DNA from: Chitinophaga caeni
GTDB taxonomy: Bacteria > Bacteroidota > Bacteroidia > Chitinophagales > Chitinophagaceae
DNA: 64,000 nt
Direction: 5' to 3'
Assembly: GCF_002557795.1 (NCBI RefSeq)
Contig: NZ_CP023777.1
Span: forward strand, 3,729,001-3,793,000
The stretch's first letter is position 1; the number at the start of each line of letters is the position of its first letter. This document shows positions 1 through 9,263 of the stretch, in pieces. Below the pieces are notes generated by a model. That model searched no databases, had not been told where the DNA came from, and worked only from the letters and a program-made list of their open reading frames with translations. The position numbers and the translations under genes are program-made.

Positions 1-443
1 TAATACACCGGTCTATTGTATGTATAAGATCGCTCAATTACAAATGAAAGTTGATCATCTAACAGGTAGTATTCTTCTAACCGCTGAAAGGTTTCACTAA
101 AATGATAAGTTATAATTTTCTCCAATTGCCCGTTCAAAAAATAGTACCTGGCCCCGCCCCTGCTGGTCGAGGTATCGAGCCCGCGGGATTCTATGCTTGT
201 CCACTTGGTAATAGAATTTACCCGCTTGAAATTTTTCCAGATGGGTTCTAATTCATGGCTTAAATATTCATTAATTGGCTGATCTTCTTTGTTGAAAGTT
301 TCGTGTAGTTGAAGTGTATCGTGTTGAAAACTATTAATCGGAACAGAAGGAGAAACGATATTGGGGTGGTTTTCCTTCTTATTGCCCGTTAAACAACCGG
401 AACTCAAAAATGTCAACCAGCATAATGTAAGCAAGTATTTCAC
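1..443 (-). CDS. Putative lipoprotein, 3' end outside window
   Basis: Reading the minus strand from a GTG at 443 gives an open frame of about 147 codons that runs off the window edge. It begins M-K-Y-L-L-T-L-C-W-L-T-F-L-S-S-G-C, a short hydrophobic signal followed by a lipobox (LSSGC), so the product should be a lipid-anchored periplasmic or outer-membrane protein. The rest is hydrophilic with aromatic-rich beta-like stretches (for example RYYFLNGQLEKIITYHF). I do not recognise the family. The nearby upstream ATG is out of frame, which is why GTG is chosen. The gene is divergent from the S8 protease. Confidence 0.6.
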   Translation of the reverse strand, partial: MKYLLTLCWLTFLSSGCLTGNKKENHPNIVSPSVPINSFQHDTLQLHETFNKEDQPINEYLSHELEPIWKNFKRVNSITKWTSIESRGLDTSTSRGGARYYFLNGQLEKIITYHFSETFQRLEEYYLLDDQLSFVIERSYTYNRPVY

Positions 444-773
444 GGGATCGTTTTTTTGAATATTATCATGGCTTTACAGCTACTATTTAGTATAAAAATA
501 AGAAAGTTTTATAATGCCCGGTATCTAAAAGTATACATTCTCAACGGTATCCCGCAATGCAGAGATAAGAAGTTTAAAAAGTCTAACATATTAATAATTA
601 ACTATTTACAACTTTTATTCCCCGCATAGAATTACGCTTGTCTTACCCCCATTCGCTTGGCCCAAACAACCGATTATATAATAATCAACGTGTAACTAAA
701 CTCTTTTTACATACCTTTAACCAATTGTGGTATTTATATTGATTAAATGCCCTTGAGCAAACTTTTTCTAAAC
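444..773. other. Intergenic region between divergent genes
   Basis: About 330 AT-rich bases between the lipoprotein gene and the protease gene. A weak -7-like box (TACCTTTA, 712-719; consensus TAnnTTTG) lies ahead of the protease. No small ORF, tRNA or convincing hairpin was seen. Confidence 0.4.
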
Positions 774-2459
774 ATGAATTTATTTAGTAGATCTAAAGCA
801 GTATTGGCTGGTGTAGCGTTGGTAGCTGCTTTTTCTTTTTCGGCCGAGGCCCAATATAGACCGGCTCCCGTACCAAAAAACTGGCAATTATTAAGCTATG
901 AAAAGGATAGCGTTTTCGGTGTCGGGGCTGAAAAGGCTTACCAGGAGCTTTTAAAAAATAAAAAAAGTACCCCCGTTATCGTGGCCGTAATCGATTCCGG
1001 GATCGACACTACCCATGAAGATTTAAAATCCATTCTATGGGTTAACCCGAAAGAAATCCCAGGTAACGGCATCGATGATGATAAAAACGGTTACGTGGAT
1101 GATATCCACGGTTGGAATTTCCTAGGAGGTAAAGACGGCTCCAGCGTTAAGGAGGATTCCGATGAGGCTTCCCGTGAATATTACAGGTTGAAGAAAAAAT
1201 ACATCGATCCGGATTCCGCGTTGGCCAACGACCCAAAAGAGTTAGCCTATTGGGAGTCCCTTAAGAATAAAATCGAACGCCCTGCTGCTCAAAACAAGGT
1301 AACCTACCGCACCATGTTGAGGGTTAAGGAAAATATGGATAAAGCTGAAAATATCCTTACCAGTTCCTTGCATAAAGAGGATTTTACGATGACTGACCTG
1401 GATAGCATCAGCAGCTTGGATGAAGATGTGTTGGCTGCCCGCGGTCTCGTGATGAGAATCATGGAAAGCACCGGTGAGCAGGATGTTAAATATTCTACGC
1501 TTAAAAATGAATTAACCGAGTATATAGCGGACCTGAAACGTAAAGTGGAAAATGCCAATGGTGAACCGGAAGATATGCGTGCCAAAATAGTTGGCGATGA
1601 CCTCAATGACATCAACGACCGCTTCTACGGCAACAACGATATAACCGGCCAATTCGCATTCCATGGAACGCACGTGGCTGGTATCATAGGCGCTATTAGG
1701 AATAACAACCTCGGTATGGACGGTGTGGCCGATAATGTTCGTATCATGGCCGTGAAAGTAGTTCCAGAAGGCGATGAACGTGATAAAGATGTTGCCCTTG
1801 GTATCCGCTACGCGGTAGATAACGGTGCGCAGATTATCAACATGAGCTTCGGTAAAGGCTTTTCCCCTCAAAAACAATGGGTAGATGATGCCATTAAATA
1901 CGCTGAAGAAAAAGGTGTATTATTGATTCATGCCGCGGGCAATGATGGTGAGGACATCGATTCGGTTAATAATTTCCCTACTCCTAATTTCAACGACGGT
2001 ACAGTTGCAAAAAATGTAATTACCGTTGGAGCTATGGGTAACGGTCGCGGAGATACGAAAGTTGCGCCTTTCTCGAACTACGGTAAGAAAAACGTGGATT
2101 TATTCGCGCCGGGTGTACAAATATATTCTACTATCCCCGGGGGTAACAAATACGGAAGCGCGAGTGGAACAAGTATGGCTTCCCCGGTTGTTGCGGGTGT
2201 TGCTGCGTTGGTGTTGTCATATTACCCCGACTTATCTGCTACACAGTTGAAATACATCCTCGAAAAATCTGCTACGGCTTTGCCGGATGGTACGACCGAA
2301 GTGAATTTGCCGGGTGATCGTAATGAAAAGATTGCTTTTACCGAATTGAGTAAAACCGGTGGATTAGTAAATGTTTATGAAGCTTTGAAATTAGCGGCCA
2401 CTATCAAGGGCGAAAACCATAAACAAAAAGCTAAAATGAAACCGATCAAAAGAGGTTAA
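774..2459 (+). CDS. Secreted S8 (subtilisin-family) serine protease
   Basis: A subtilase with signal peptide and the complete catalytic triad. Numbered from the ATG at 747, the residues are Asp83 in VIDSGID, His306 in HGTHVAGI and Ser476 in GTSMASP, with the oxyanion-hole Asn399 in AAGND. Asp and His are separated by about 220 residues, far more than in subtilisin. The insert is charged and probably helical, as in a group of Bacteroidota S8 proteins. The ATG at 774 is preferred because it gives a compact signal peptide (MNLFSRSKAVLAGVALVAA, cleavage after AEA); the ATG at 747 only adds nine residues. The C-terminus ends in a basic tail with no sorting domain visible. Substrate unknown. Confidence 0.9.
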   Translation: MNLFSRSKAVLAGVALVAAFSFSAEAQYRPAPVPKNWQLLSYEKDSVFGVGAEKAYQELLKNKKSTPVIVAVIDSGIDTTHEDLKSILWVNPKEIPGNGIDDDKNGYVDDIHGWNFLGGKDGSSVKEDSDEASREYYRLKKKYIDPDSALANDPKELAYWESLKNKIERPAAQNKVTYRTMLRVKENMDKAENILTSSLHKEDFTMTDLDSISSLDEDVLAARGLVMRIMESTGEQDVKYSTLKNELTEYIADLKRKVENANGEPEDMRAKIVGDDLNDINDRFYGNNDITGQFAFHGTHVAGIIGAIRNNNLGMDGVADNVRIMAVKVVPEGDERDKDVALGIRYAVDNGAQIINMSFGKGFSPQKQWVDDAIKYAEEKGVLLIHAAGNDGEDIDSVNNFPTPNFNDGTVAKNVITVGAMGNGRGDTKVAPFSNYGKKNVDLFAPGVQIYSTIPGGNKYGSASGTSMASPVVAGVAALVLSYYPDLSATQLKYILEKSATALPDGTTEVNLPGDRNEKIAFTELSKTGGLVNVYEALKLAATIKGENHKQKAKMKPIKRG

Positions 2460-2480
2460 TATAAATTCATTGAATAATTA

Positions 2481-2514
2481 AAAATGGGAAGTTGAGCAAT
2501 CAATTTCCCATTTT
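2481..2514. terminator. Bidirectional intrinsic terminator
   Basis: Inverted repeat AAAATGGGAA / TTCCCATTTTT with a 13-nt loop, between the convergent S8 protease and bshB1 genes. It carries T-rich flanks in both directions. Confidence 0.75.
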
Positions 2515-2541
2515 TCGTTTTATACTATATGTATGTGTCAA

Positions 2542-3270
2542 TCAGGTGGTTTTATGTATTAAGTCCATCAGGTTTCTTACGCCTAATTTTTTCGCCGTCG
2601 TATAGCCTTCGGCATAAGCTACCCCTACCATTTTACCCATCATCTTGGCCCGGTAAATCACGCTGTCGAAGAAGCCTTCAGATGAAATATAGGTTTGGGG
2701 TTCATGATCTTTGGCTGCTAAAAACTGTGATTTAAAAGCCTTGATCGCCTCCATTTTTTTCTCGATATATGGACTGATATCCACTACGAAATCAGGCTCA
2801 ATGTACCGATCTTGGATGAAATGGTATACCTGCTTGGGTCTCCAGGCTTCCTGTGGAACCCCGTCAACTTCCGTTACTATTTTTCTCAAGCCGGCATAAA
2901 AACAGCTATCCGTGATTAATTGTGCCCCCCTTCCATGGTCGGGATGACGGTCATGTACGGCATTGGCCAATACGATTTCAGGTTTATATTTCCGTATCGC
3001 CCTGATCACAGCTAATTGCTCTTCCTCACGGTTTTGAAAGAAGCCGTCTTTAAGGCCGAGGTTTTCCCTCACTTCAACGCCTAGGATCTTGGCGGCATCT
3101 TGAGCTTCCTGTAATCTACCTTCAGGCGTACCGCGTGTGCCCAGCTCCCCGCGGGTAAGATCCACGATACCTACTTTTAATCCTTGGGCAGCATGCGCCA
3201 TCAAGGTTCCTGCGCATGCTAGTTCTACGTCATCCGGGTGTGCCGCGATGGCCAGTATATCTAATTTCAT
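2542..3270 (-). CDS. bshB1: Bacillithiol biosynthesis deacetylase BshB1
   Basis: LmbE/PIG-L family zinc deacetylase that removes acetate from GlcNAc-malate, the second step of bacillithiol synthesis. The protein is 242 residues. The metal site is visible as AHPDD (His11, Asp14) and HPDHGRG (His112), and the region around LTRGELGTRGTPE matches the BshB1 subgroup. It stands alone; bshA and bshC are not in the window, but a BstA-like bacillithiol-S-transferase candidate is at 22615-23157. A TAACTTTG -7 box lies 34 nt upstream of the ATG on the minus strand. Confidence 0.9.
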   Translation of the reverse strand: MKLDILAIAAHPDDVELACAGTLMAHAAQGLKVGIVDLTRGELGTRGTPEGRLQEAQDAAKILGVEVRENLGLKDGFFQNREEEQLAVIRAIRKYKPEIVLANAVHDRHPDHGRGAQLITDSCFYAGLRKIVTEVDGVPQEAWRPKQVYHFIQDRYIEPDFVVDISPYIEKKMEAIKAFKSQFLAAKDHEPQTYISSEGFFDSVIYRAKMMGKMVGVAYAEGYTTAKKLGVRNLMDLIHKTT

Positions 3271-3303
3271 GTTCTAATGCTAATGTTAAAGCTAATTCCG
3301 GGG

Positions 3304-3311
3304 CAAAGTTA
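3304..3311 (-). promoter_or_regulatory. Candidate -7 promoter box for bshB1
   Basis: CAAAGTTA on the plus strand reads TAACTTTG on the minus strand, matching the Bacteroidota TAnnTTTG consensus. It is 34 nt from the start codon. No clear -33 TTG was seen. Confidence 0.5.
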
Positions 3312-3503
3312 TCGGTTTTCTGAAAATGATCGCTTTACCAGGACCATATTGCTATAATTTCATACGTTTCCGTGACAGATGTATTATGTTGATTTACCGT
3401 GAAATTTAGCGCATTCACCGATTTTTTGCTTTATTATTAACTAAATTATGGCTCATTTGTATAATAGAGTACTAAAAACTGGTTATTGAGCAAATTTATT
3501 GGC

Positions 3504-4580
3504 ATGCCGAGACGTACATGGATTGTATTGTTACATATTTTGGGCTGCATTACCTTTTTATGCTTGCCCATCTTGTTCAGCCCCGAACCCGTATCGCTGA
3601 ATGATCTGTTTACGCAACCTATGCGGCTCCGGGACTTCGTTGCTTACGCTTGCATGATCGTTTTCTTTTACCTCAACTATTTCATTTTTATACCGAAGCT
3701 GTATTTCCGTAGGCGGTTCCTGGTTTTTTCATTGGTTGTAGCAGCCTGTTTTGCCGTTATTTGCTTGGCTCCACTAGTAGCATTTCGTCAACAGGGCCCT
3801 TCCCGTTTCAAAGTTCGTATTGAACAGCGAAATGATCGAACAATACCACCTGGGAACAATGATTTTCCCCGCTTCGGACACAAACAGCGCAGCCCCTCTA
3901 TACTTATGGGAATCGGTCGGCACTTGTTTATTTTCTTGGTAGTGGTATTATTCTCCTTGATTCTTAAAATCAGTAACCGCTGGAAAGAAAGTGAAAAAGA
4001 GCGTTTACGTTCGGAAGTGTCTTATTTAAAAGCACAAATAAACCCGCATTTTTTATTTAACAGCCTTAATAGCATTTATGCATTGGCCTTGGCAAAGTCA
4101 GACCAAGCACCTATAGCAGTTGTGAAGTTGGCCGCGATGATGCGTTATGTAACCAGCGAAGCCGGCAACGATTTTGTACCCTTGGAAAAGGAACTTGAAT
4201 ATATCAGGAATTATTTTGAATTACAAGGGTTGCGTTTCGGCAAATCTATCCTTACATCCCTGGAAGTGAGCGGTGATACTAAGGGTAAAAAAATTGCGCC
4301 ACTCCTGCTGATACCATTCGTTGAAAATGCCTTCAAACACGGCGTGAATGCCGAAGAAGACAGCCTGGTAAATGCCAGGGTAAATATTACCGGCGATCAA
4401 TTGCATTTCCACGTTTACAATAATAAAGTACATGTTAGCTTAATGGATGAAGATAAGATCGGGCTGGGTATCTCGAATACGAAACAGCGCTTGGATATTA
4501 TTTATCCCGGCGCTTACAACTTACAGATCGAGGATCGTGAAAAATATTATGCCATAGATTTAAAAATGGATTTATCATGA
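3504..4580 (+). CDS. LytS-like sensor histidine kinase
   Basis: Membrane sensor kinase of the His_kinase (PF06580) type. Numbered from the upstream TTG at 3486, four hydrophobic segments span about residues 12-160. They are followed by a short linker and the phospho-acceptor motif QINPHFLFNSLN (His188), the N-box LIPFVENAFKHG (Asn281) and a G-box GLGISNTKQRL. The ATG at 3504 is taken as start because it directly precedes the first membrane helix; TTG at 3486 would add six residues. The last four bases overlap the response regulator start (ATGA), so the two are co-translated partners. No extracellular ligand domain is visible, so the signal is unknown. Confidence 0.9.
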   Translation: MPRRTWIVLLHILGCITFLCLPILFSPEPVSLNDLFTQPMRLRDFVAYACMIVFFYLNYFIFIPKLYFRRRFLVFSLVVAACFAVICLAPLVAFRQQGPSRFKVRIEQRNDRTIPPGNNDFPRFGHKQRSPSILMGIGRHLFIFLVVVLFSLILKISNRWKESEKERLRSEVSYLKAQINPHFLFNSLNSIYALALAKSDQAPIAVVKLAAMMRYVTSEAGNDFVPLEKELEYIRNYFELQGLRFGKSILTSLEVSGDTKGKKIAPLLLIPFVENAFKHGVNAEEDSLVNARVNITGDQLHFHVYNNKVHVSLMDEDKIGLGISNTKQRLDIIYPGAYNLQIEDREKYYAIDLKMDLS

Positions 4581-5269
4581 TACGCGCCATCGCCATAGAT
4601 GATGAGTTGCCTTCGCTGCAAATCATCGAAGCATTTTGCAAAGCTTTAGGAGAGCCTGCATTGTTGGCCACTTTTCAATCAACCGCCAAGGCTACCCTGT
4701 TTCTGGATGAGAACGCGGTGCAACTCATTTTCCTGGATATTAATATGCCTTCACTGCTGGGTACCGAATTTTATAAATCGCTGGAACCTGGCAAGTACAT
4801 GGTTGTATTTACTACTGCTTACAGTGAATATGCTGTTGAAGGTTTCGATTTAGATGCGGTCGATTACTTGTTAAAGCCATTTACATTCGAGAGGTTTGAA
4901 CAGGCAGTAAATAAAGTAAAACAACAATTTCTGCTGAAACGCGGCCAAGAAAATGAAATGGAAGATTTGTTGGTAAGGCTCGATTACAGCTTACAAAAGA
5001 TCCCGTTAAAGGAAATTCGTTTTATTGAAAGTTGGGATGATTATATAAGGATTTATACGGCGGCTGATAAACCGATCATTTGTAGATGGACTATGAAAGC
5101 CGTTTTAGAAAAATTGCCGCCCTCGAAATTTTGCAGGGTACACCGTTCTTATATTGTTAACCTTGATAAGATAGACCATGTAAGAAATAAAACGATATTC
5201 CTGCCTGGCAAAGAAGTGCCGCTGGGCGGAAACTACGAGGGATCTTTTTATCAATTATTCAAAAATTGA
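4577..5269 (+). CDS. LytTR-family response regulator
   Basis: An N-terminal receiver (acidic pair IDDE at 8-10, phospho-acceptor Asp54 in FLDINMP, Lys100 in YLLKPF) is followed by a LytTR DNA-binding domain from about residue 130. The latter shows the typical FIESWDDYIRIYT and FCRVHRSYIVNLDKI stretches. It overlaps the kinase gene by 4 bp and should be its cognate regulator. Target genes cannot be named from the sequence. Confidence 0.92.
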   Translation: MIRAIAIDDELPSLQIIEAFCKALGEPALLATFQSTAKATLFLDENAVQLIFLDINMPSLLGTEFYKSLEPGKYMVVFTTAYSEYAVEGFDLDAVDYLLKPFTFERFEQAVNKVKQQFLLKRGQENEMEDLLVRLDYSLQKIPLKEIRFIESWDDYIRIYTAADKPIICRWTMKAVLEKLPPSKFCRVHRSYIVNLDKIDHVRNKTIFLPGKEVPLGGNYEGSFYQLFKN

Positions 5270-5386
5270 ATTTTTACCGCTGAAAATAACCGATCCGCCG
5301 ATTAAAATTGCTCCCTATTATTAGAAATTCCATTTTTGTTTTAACATTCAAATCTGTCTACGATTGACAATTAAAACGGAAGCAAT

Positions 5387-6097
5387 ATGGAAAGAAAAGA
5401 TTTTCTAAAAAAAGGCTTGATGAGCCTTACTGTTGCCTTACCTATTATTGAAGCCTGTAAGAAAAGTAGTGCAATTACCAGTAATGTTGATGACACTTCT
5501 TCCGACGGATCTTGTACGGTAACTGATACGGAAACCGATGGACCTTACCCCTTATACAACAGCCGCGGTTCTTCTATTCAAAGGGTTGATATAGCAGATG
5601 GTAAAGAAGGTATTGCCCTTGATATAGCTATCACGATCAGGAATGTCAAGGATAACTGCAATGTGATCAGCAATGCAAGGGTTGATATATGGCATTGCGA
5701 TAAAGATGGATATTATAGCGGCTATACGAACCAAGGCTATCTCGGAACACGGGATAATACCGCTGAAGTATTTTGCCGCGGTATACAATATACCGATGAA
5801 AGCGGTGTCGCCAAATTCCTATCTATTTACCCGGGCTGGTACCAGGGAAGGGTTACGCATATCCATGCACAGATTTATGTCAATGATATTTTAAAATTGA
5901 CCACCCAGGTTGCTTTTCCGGAAGATATAAATACCGCTGTATACAATACCGAATTATATAAAACACATGGTCAAAATAGCATGAAAAATTCAACGGATAA
6001 CATTATCGCTGATAGTCTCGATAATGAATTGGCAACCGTCGTGGCTAACAGTAATGGCGGTTACGACCTTACTCATACTATTTATATCGCGAGTTAA
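5387..6097 (+). CDS. Secreted intradiol dioxygenase-like lipoprotein
   Basis: A 236-residue protein of the protocatechuate 3,4-dioxygenase beta-like fold. The N-terminus MERKDFLKKGLMSLTVALP ends in a lipobox (IIEAC, Cys24), so it is exported and lipid-anchored. This is unlike the cytoplasmic aromatic-ring dioxygenases. The family entrance motif TETDGPYPLY, WHCDKDGYYSGY (candidate ligand Tyr110) and YPGWYQGRVTHIH (Tyr152, His158, His160) supply the expected two-Tyr, two-His Fe(III) site. No other aromatic catabolic gene of the protocatechuate pathway is nearby, so the substrate is open. The following gene starts 1 base after its stop and is probably co-transcribed. Confidence 0.8.
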   Translation: MERKDFLKKGLMSLTVALPIIEACKKSSAITSNVDDTSSDGSCTVTDTETDGPYPLYNSRGSSIQRVDIADGKEGIALDIAITIRNVKDNCNVISNARVDIWHCDKDGYYSGYTNQGYLGTRDNTAEVFCRGIQYTDESGVAKFLSIYPGWYQGRVTHIHAQIYVNDILKLTTQVAFPEDINTAVYNTELYKTHGQNSMKNSTDNIIADSLDNELATVVANSNGGYDLTHTIYIAS

Positions 6098-6098
6098 T

Positions 6099-6608
6099 AT
6101 GGAACCAGTAGCCGTGCAATTAAAAGTCAAACAAATTATTGATCATGCTTCCTCCGGGGAATTTGAGCGTTCGTGTTGGGAAGATGCCTACAGGGAATGG
6201 AGGCTGCAAGTACAGGCTTACAATCCGGGTAATGTACTTCAGACTTGGGACGCGATAAAAAGAGCTTCTGAAAAAGCAGCATTTCATGTGCCGTATAAAA
6301 CAGCATATGCTATCGGGCTACATATTAAATCCTTGGGTGATAATATTCCAATTGCAATGGATCTAATGAACGAGGTGATGTTACCCTTTTCGAAGTATCA
6401 AATCGAGATTTTGTCGGCAGAAATAAACAACTTGCAGAGTTTTAAGATGGCGATCATCTATTCTACACCATCTTTGTGCTTATTGGGAATGCAGGCTGAT
6501 CGATGGTGGCTAAGTACCGGGATACCTAAGAGTACCGGGGAGCCTATCCCAACGTTCATGGTGGCAACCCATCCTAATATTTCAATTACTAGTTATCAAA
6601 AACTATAA
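6099..6608 (+). CDS. Hypothetical protein, partner of dioxygenase-like gene
   Basis: A 169-residue soluble protein beginning MEPVAVQLKV. The frame is open farther upstream, but that part overlaps the dioxygenase gene; the ATG directly after the dioxygenase stop (TAA-T-ATG) is the plausible start. The sequence is hydrophilic, predicted alpha-rich in its first half, with Trp residues (WEDAYREW, DRWWLSTG). There is no signal peptide or recognised motif. Spacing suggests a two-gene operon with the dioxygenase. Function unknown. Confidence 0.6.
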   Translation: MEPVAVQLKVKQIIDHASSGEFERSCWEDAYREWRLQVQAYNPGNVLQTWDAIKRASEKAAFHVPYKTAYAIGLHIKSLGDNIPIAMDLMNEVMLPFSKYQIEILSAEINNLQSFKMAIIYSTPSLCLLGMQADRWWLSTGIPKSTGEPIPTFMVATHPNISITSYQKL

Positions 6609-6653
6609 AGATTTCAGGTGACCGATAGGTTTACCCTGGGTGTGTAAAAAAAG

Positions 6654-6681
6654 TAAACCGGGTCGCGCAGGGCCCGGTTTT
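6654..6681. terminator. Bidirectional intrinsic terminator
   Basis: AAACCGGG / CCCGGTTT stem with a GC-rich interior, flanked by A/T runs, between convergent genes. Confidence 0.75.
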
Positions 6682-6709
6682 GCTATTTACCGACTTGTGA
6701 AATAACTAA

Positions 6710-7324
6710 TTAATTATAAAAATGATTGTACAACCTGATTTCCTGTACAATCATCTCGATATCTTTATCGTCCTCGGCATTAAACTCACTCTTGAGGTTT
6801 CCCCCGAAAAAGAAAGCCACCGTCTGAAAAACACGGGCATTAAATCCTCCTTTTAATTCCTTGATAATCTCGTAGCAGTTTTCCCCGGTTTCCCTGTGGA
6901 TTAATTTCATTAAAACTTTTCCTTGGTACACGGATAGCCTTTCCAGTTTATCTCCAAAAGCAGCTCTTAACTCTTTCTCTTTCGTATCTAGGTAGGCTTT
7001 CCTTGCTTTTTTAGTAGGTATTTGGTTCAGTTCAGCATTCACATCTTTCAACACGCGGCTCGCAGCTACGGCATACGGGTAAGTTACGTAGACAGCGTTT
7101 CTTAAACGTGTCCAGCGTTCCCGTTTTTTCCTGAATTTCCGGGGTAATTTACCGTAAACTTCATAAATAGATAAGGTGATGGAAGGAATAGTATCCGCCC
7201 CTGCTAAAACGAATTTTACAGGTATCGTATCATGGCTTTTTTGCTGTGCTTGGCCAGGTCTTGGCATTAAAAAACCAAGCATAACAAGAGATAATATTTG
7301 TGCAAGGCGATGCATGCTTTCCAC
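6710..7324 (-). CDS. DUF4294 domain-containing secreted protein
   Basis: A 204-residue protein with an N-terminal signal peptide (hydrophobic LAQILSLVMLGFLM, cleavage near GQAQ). Its body matches the Bacteroidota DUF4294 family: basic region KLPRKFRKKRERWTRLRNAV, then YPYAVAASRVLKDVNAEL, and RETGENCYEIIKELKGGFNA near the end. The biochemical role of the family is not established. Start could also be Met4 (7315). Confidence 0.8.
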   Translation of the reverse strand: MESMHRLAQILSLVMLGFLMPRPGQAQQKSHDTIPVKFVLAGADTIPSITLSIYEVYGKLPRKFRKKRERWTRLRNAVYVTYPYAVAASRVLKDVNAELNQIPTKKARKAYLDTKEKELRAAFGDKLERLSVYQGKVLMKLIHRETGENCYEIIKELKGGFNARVFQTVAFFFGGNLKSEFNAEDDKDIEMIVQEIRLYNHFYN

Positions 7325-7399
7325 TGGGTGCTATTACTATATACGTTTCAATCGAAAGGCTGATGTATTTTCCCCAAGTTAGCTAATAAATTGAATATT

Positions 7400-8416
7400 T
7401 CAGCTACCCGGCTTTGGCAACGGGTGAAATTTTAAGGTATGAATCATAAAGCTATCAATCGTATGTTCCACTGCCGGGATGTCTTTAGACGTATACGAGC
7501 AGCCCATCACATGGGAACCTGCTCCCGGTATCGGCACGGCGGCTTTTAAGCTGTCCGGGGTAGCCAATTTGCGGTTCATTTCAATGATGGCGGAAACTTT
7601 CACGGTAGGATCTTGCTCCTGCTCATTTTTATAATAGTATAAGCTTAAACAAGGTTGGTGTATGGCTTGGAATGTTTTGTCGGTCATGCTGTTTTCCACC
7701 AAACTCTCAAGTTCGGTAACTGCTTCCAACCGGTACTTGGTTTGCCAATATTGCGCTTGTAATGGATCAACGGGATTATTCTCATTGTATTTACTACGTT
7801 TAACGGCTTGTATTAAAATCAATCCCCAGTGATTATCCGCTAATTCTACCATAGGCTGGTTAATCGCGATGTTGGGTGACATATTTACCAGGGCGTAAAC
7901 ATCCTTCGGGAAACGCGCCGCCAGTAACAGGGCTAATGTTCCCCCGGTGGAGGTGCTAACCAAGATTACTTTATCTCCCAACCTTTTACCGATGGCTAAA
8001 GCCGTTTTAGCATCTTCCCATAAACCGTCGGCGGTCATATTTAATAAAGATTCTTCCCCTTGCAAACCATGTTCATTCAATCGGGATAAGTATAAATTAC
8101 AACCATATTTTTGGGCCAGGTACCTATGCACGGGATCGCCCTCTTTTTGAGATGCAGAAAAACCATGGAGGTATACAATGCTATAAGGAGTTTTTTGATG
8201 GGTACTGTCCTGCCAAACGATCCTGGCTTCATTATCCTGCTTAATCTTATAAGCCGCCTCGTGTTGCGATACGAATTGTTCAATACTGTCCGCGCTATTC
8301 GGCAATTCAGGTAATGAGCCATTCAAATGTGGTGTAGCAGGTTTGGGACCGATAAAGTAAATAATGCCAAGTATGAAAATCACTAATAATAGGGCACTTA
8401 ATATTCTTTTTAGCAT
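7400..8416 (-). CDS. Membrane-anchored alpha/beta hydrolase
   Basis: A 338-residue protein with one N-terminal membrane segment (about residues 5-24) that anchors an alpha/beta-hydrolase domain facing the periplasm. The oxyanion loop is YLHGFSASQ, the nucleophile elbow is VSTSTGGTLAL (central Ser of STSTGG), and the catalytic His is probably in GAGSHVMG near the C-terminus. Thioesterase, carboxylesterase or lipase activities are all possible; no substrate clue exists in the neighbours. Confidence 0.8.
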   Translation of the reverse strand: MLKRILSALLLVIFILGIIYFIGPKPATPHLNGSLPELPNSADSIEQFVSQHEAAYKIKQDNEARIVWQDSTHQKTPYSIVYLHGFSASQKEGDPVHRYLAQKYGCNLYLSRLNEHGLQGEESLLNMTADGLWEDAKTALAIGKRLGDKVILVSTSTGGTLALLLAARFPKDVYALVNMSPNIAINQPMVELADNHWGLILIQAVKRSKYNENNPVDPLQAQYWQTKYRLEAVTELESLVENSMTDKTFQAIHQPCLSLYYYKNEQEQDPTVKVSAIIEMNRKLATPDSLKAAVPIPGAGSHVMGCSYTSKDIPAVEHTIDSFMIHTLKFHPLPKPGS

Positions 8417-9262
8417 TATATAGCAGGTTTACAGTAAAAATAAATATTAAAAGCTAGTTTTTTATTAAAAATCTGTAATTTTTGTGATTATGTAACAGTA
8501 AATCATCAGTTATTCAATCAATTATGTAATATAGTGATAAATAATAATTTAAAGGTTTTGTCCGCTTCTTAAGTACCCCTACCCACCTTTTAGGTACCCC
8601 TACCCACTTCGTAAGTACCCTATACCACTTCGGAACTCCAATCGATGTTCTTTGAACTCCAATTTCGGATAAAATAAGTGGGTACAAGGGACTCCTTGCC
8701 CAATTTTGTCATTAAAACCACCCTATATAGTATGAAAAAGGTCATTTTTTAGATTTTCCCCTGTTGGATACCCACTTCGGAGGTACCCCCTACCACTTGC
8801 CGGGTAGGTGAGTATCTAAAAATAATCCCGAAACCGGAGTTCTGAAGTACCCCTACCCACTTCGCAAGTACCCTATAGGGCTTCAGAAGTGGGTAAGCAG
8901 ACCTATTTTCCCCAGGTACATTGTCATAAATATTAAGAAAAGGGCACATATTGACCATCACGGCCGCTAATTTGATCGCTCGATCCAGCTTTAGTACTAC
9001 TCTGTATGGCTTCGCGATTAACAGTGCGAAGTTCCACGGTTTTGTTGGCGGGGCTAAATAGATCATCCTTCGCCTATATCCTTGACCAGGTAAGGAATTC
9101 AAGTAAATTTAAAGCAAGTTTAGCCAGACAACAATGATTGTTTTTTTGTGTAGGAGGAAAAATGTACCCGTCCTGAAGAAATTGATTGACAAACCATTAC
9201 AGGAAGACACAAACCGGAAGACAACGTTCTTTACGGGAATGTCTCTCGCCAATAAATGTTGC
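8417..9262. other. Non-coding region with degenerate repeats
   Basis: About 850 bases with no supportable gene. An AT-rich part (8430-8560) is followed by a field of 21-22 bp repeats (separate entry) and then about 200 unique bases. A minus-strand open frame at 8749-9102 (117 codons) crosses the repeats and shows no family features, so it is not called. Candidate remnant of a mobile or repeat element. Confidence 0.5.
8569..8900. repeat. Degenerate 21-22 bp direct repeats
   Basis: Units resembling AAGTACCCCTACCCACTTCG recur at about 8570, 8592, 8613, 8767 (partial), 8781, 8845 and 8866. Adjacent units are spaced 21-22 bp. Inverted copies (AAGTGGGTA) lie at 8676 and 8887, so parts can fold into hairpins. 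Spacing and inversion do not fit a CRISPR array. Confidence 0.7.
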
Positions 9263-9263
9263 G

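Noticed and set aside
6024..6098. Upstream part of the 194-codon frame behind the dioxygenase
   Set aside because: It overlaps the dioxygenase coding end in another frame; the ATG at 6099 is the natural start.
8569..8900. Possible CRISPR array
   Set aside because: Units are directly adjacent, partly inverted and degenerate, without unique spacers; no cas genes in the window.
8749..9102. 117-codon minus-strand open frame in the repeat region
   Set aside because: It crosses the 21-bp repeats, has no known motif, and its composition follows the repeats. A decayed gene cannot be excluded.
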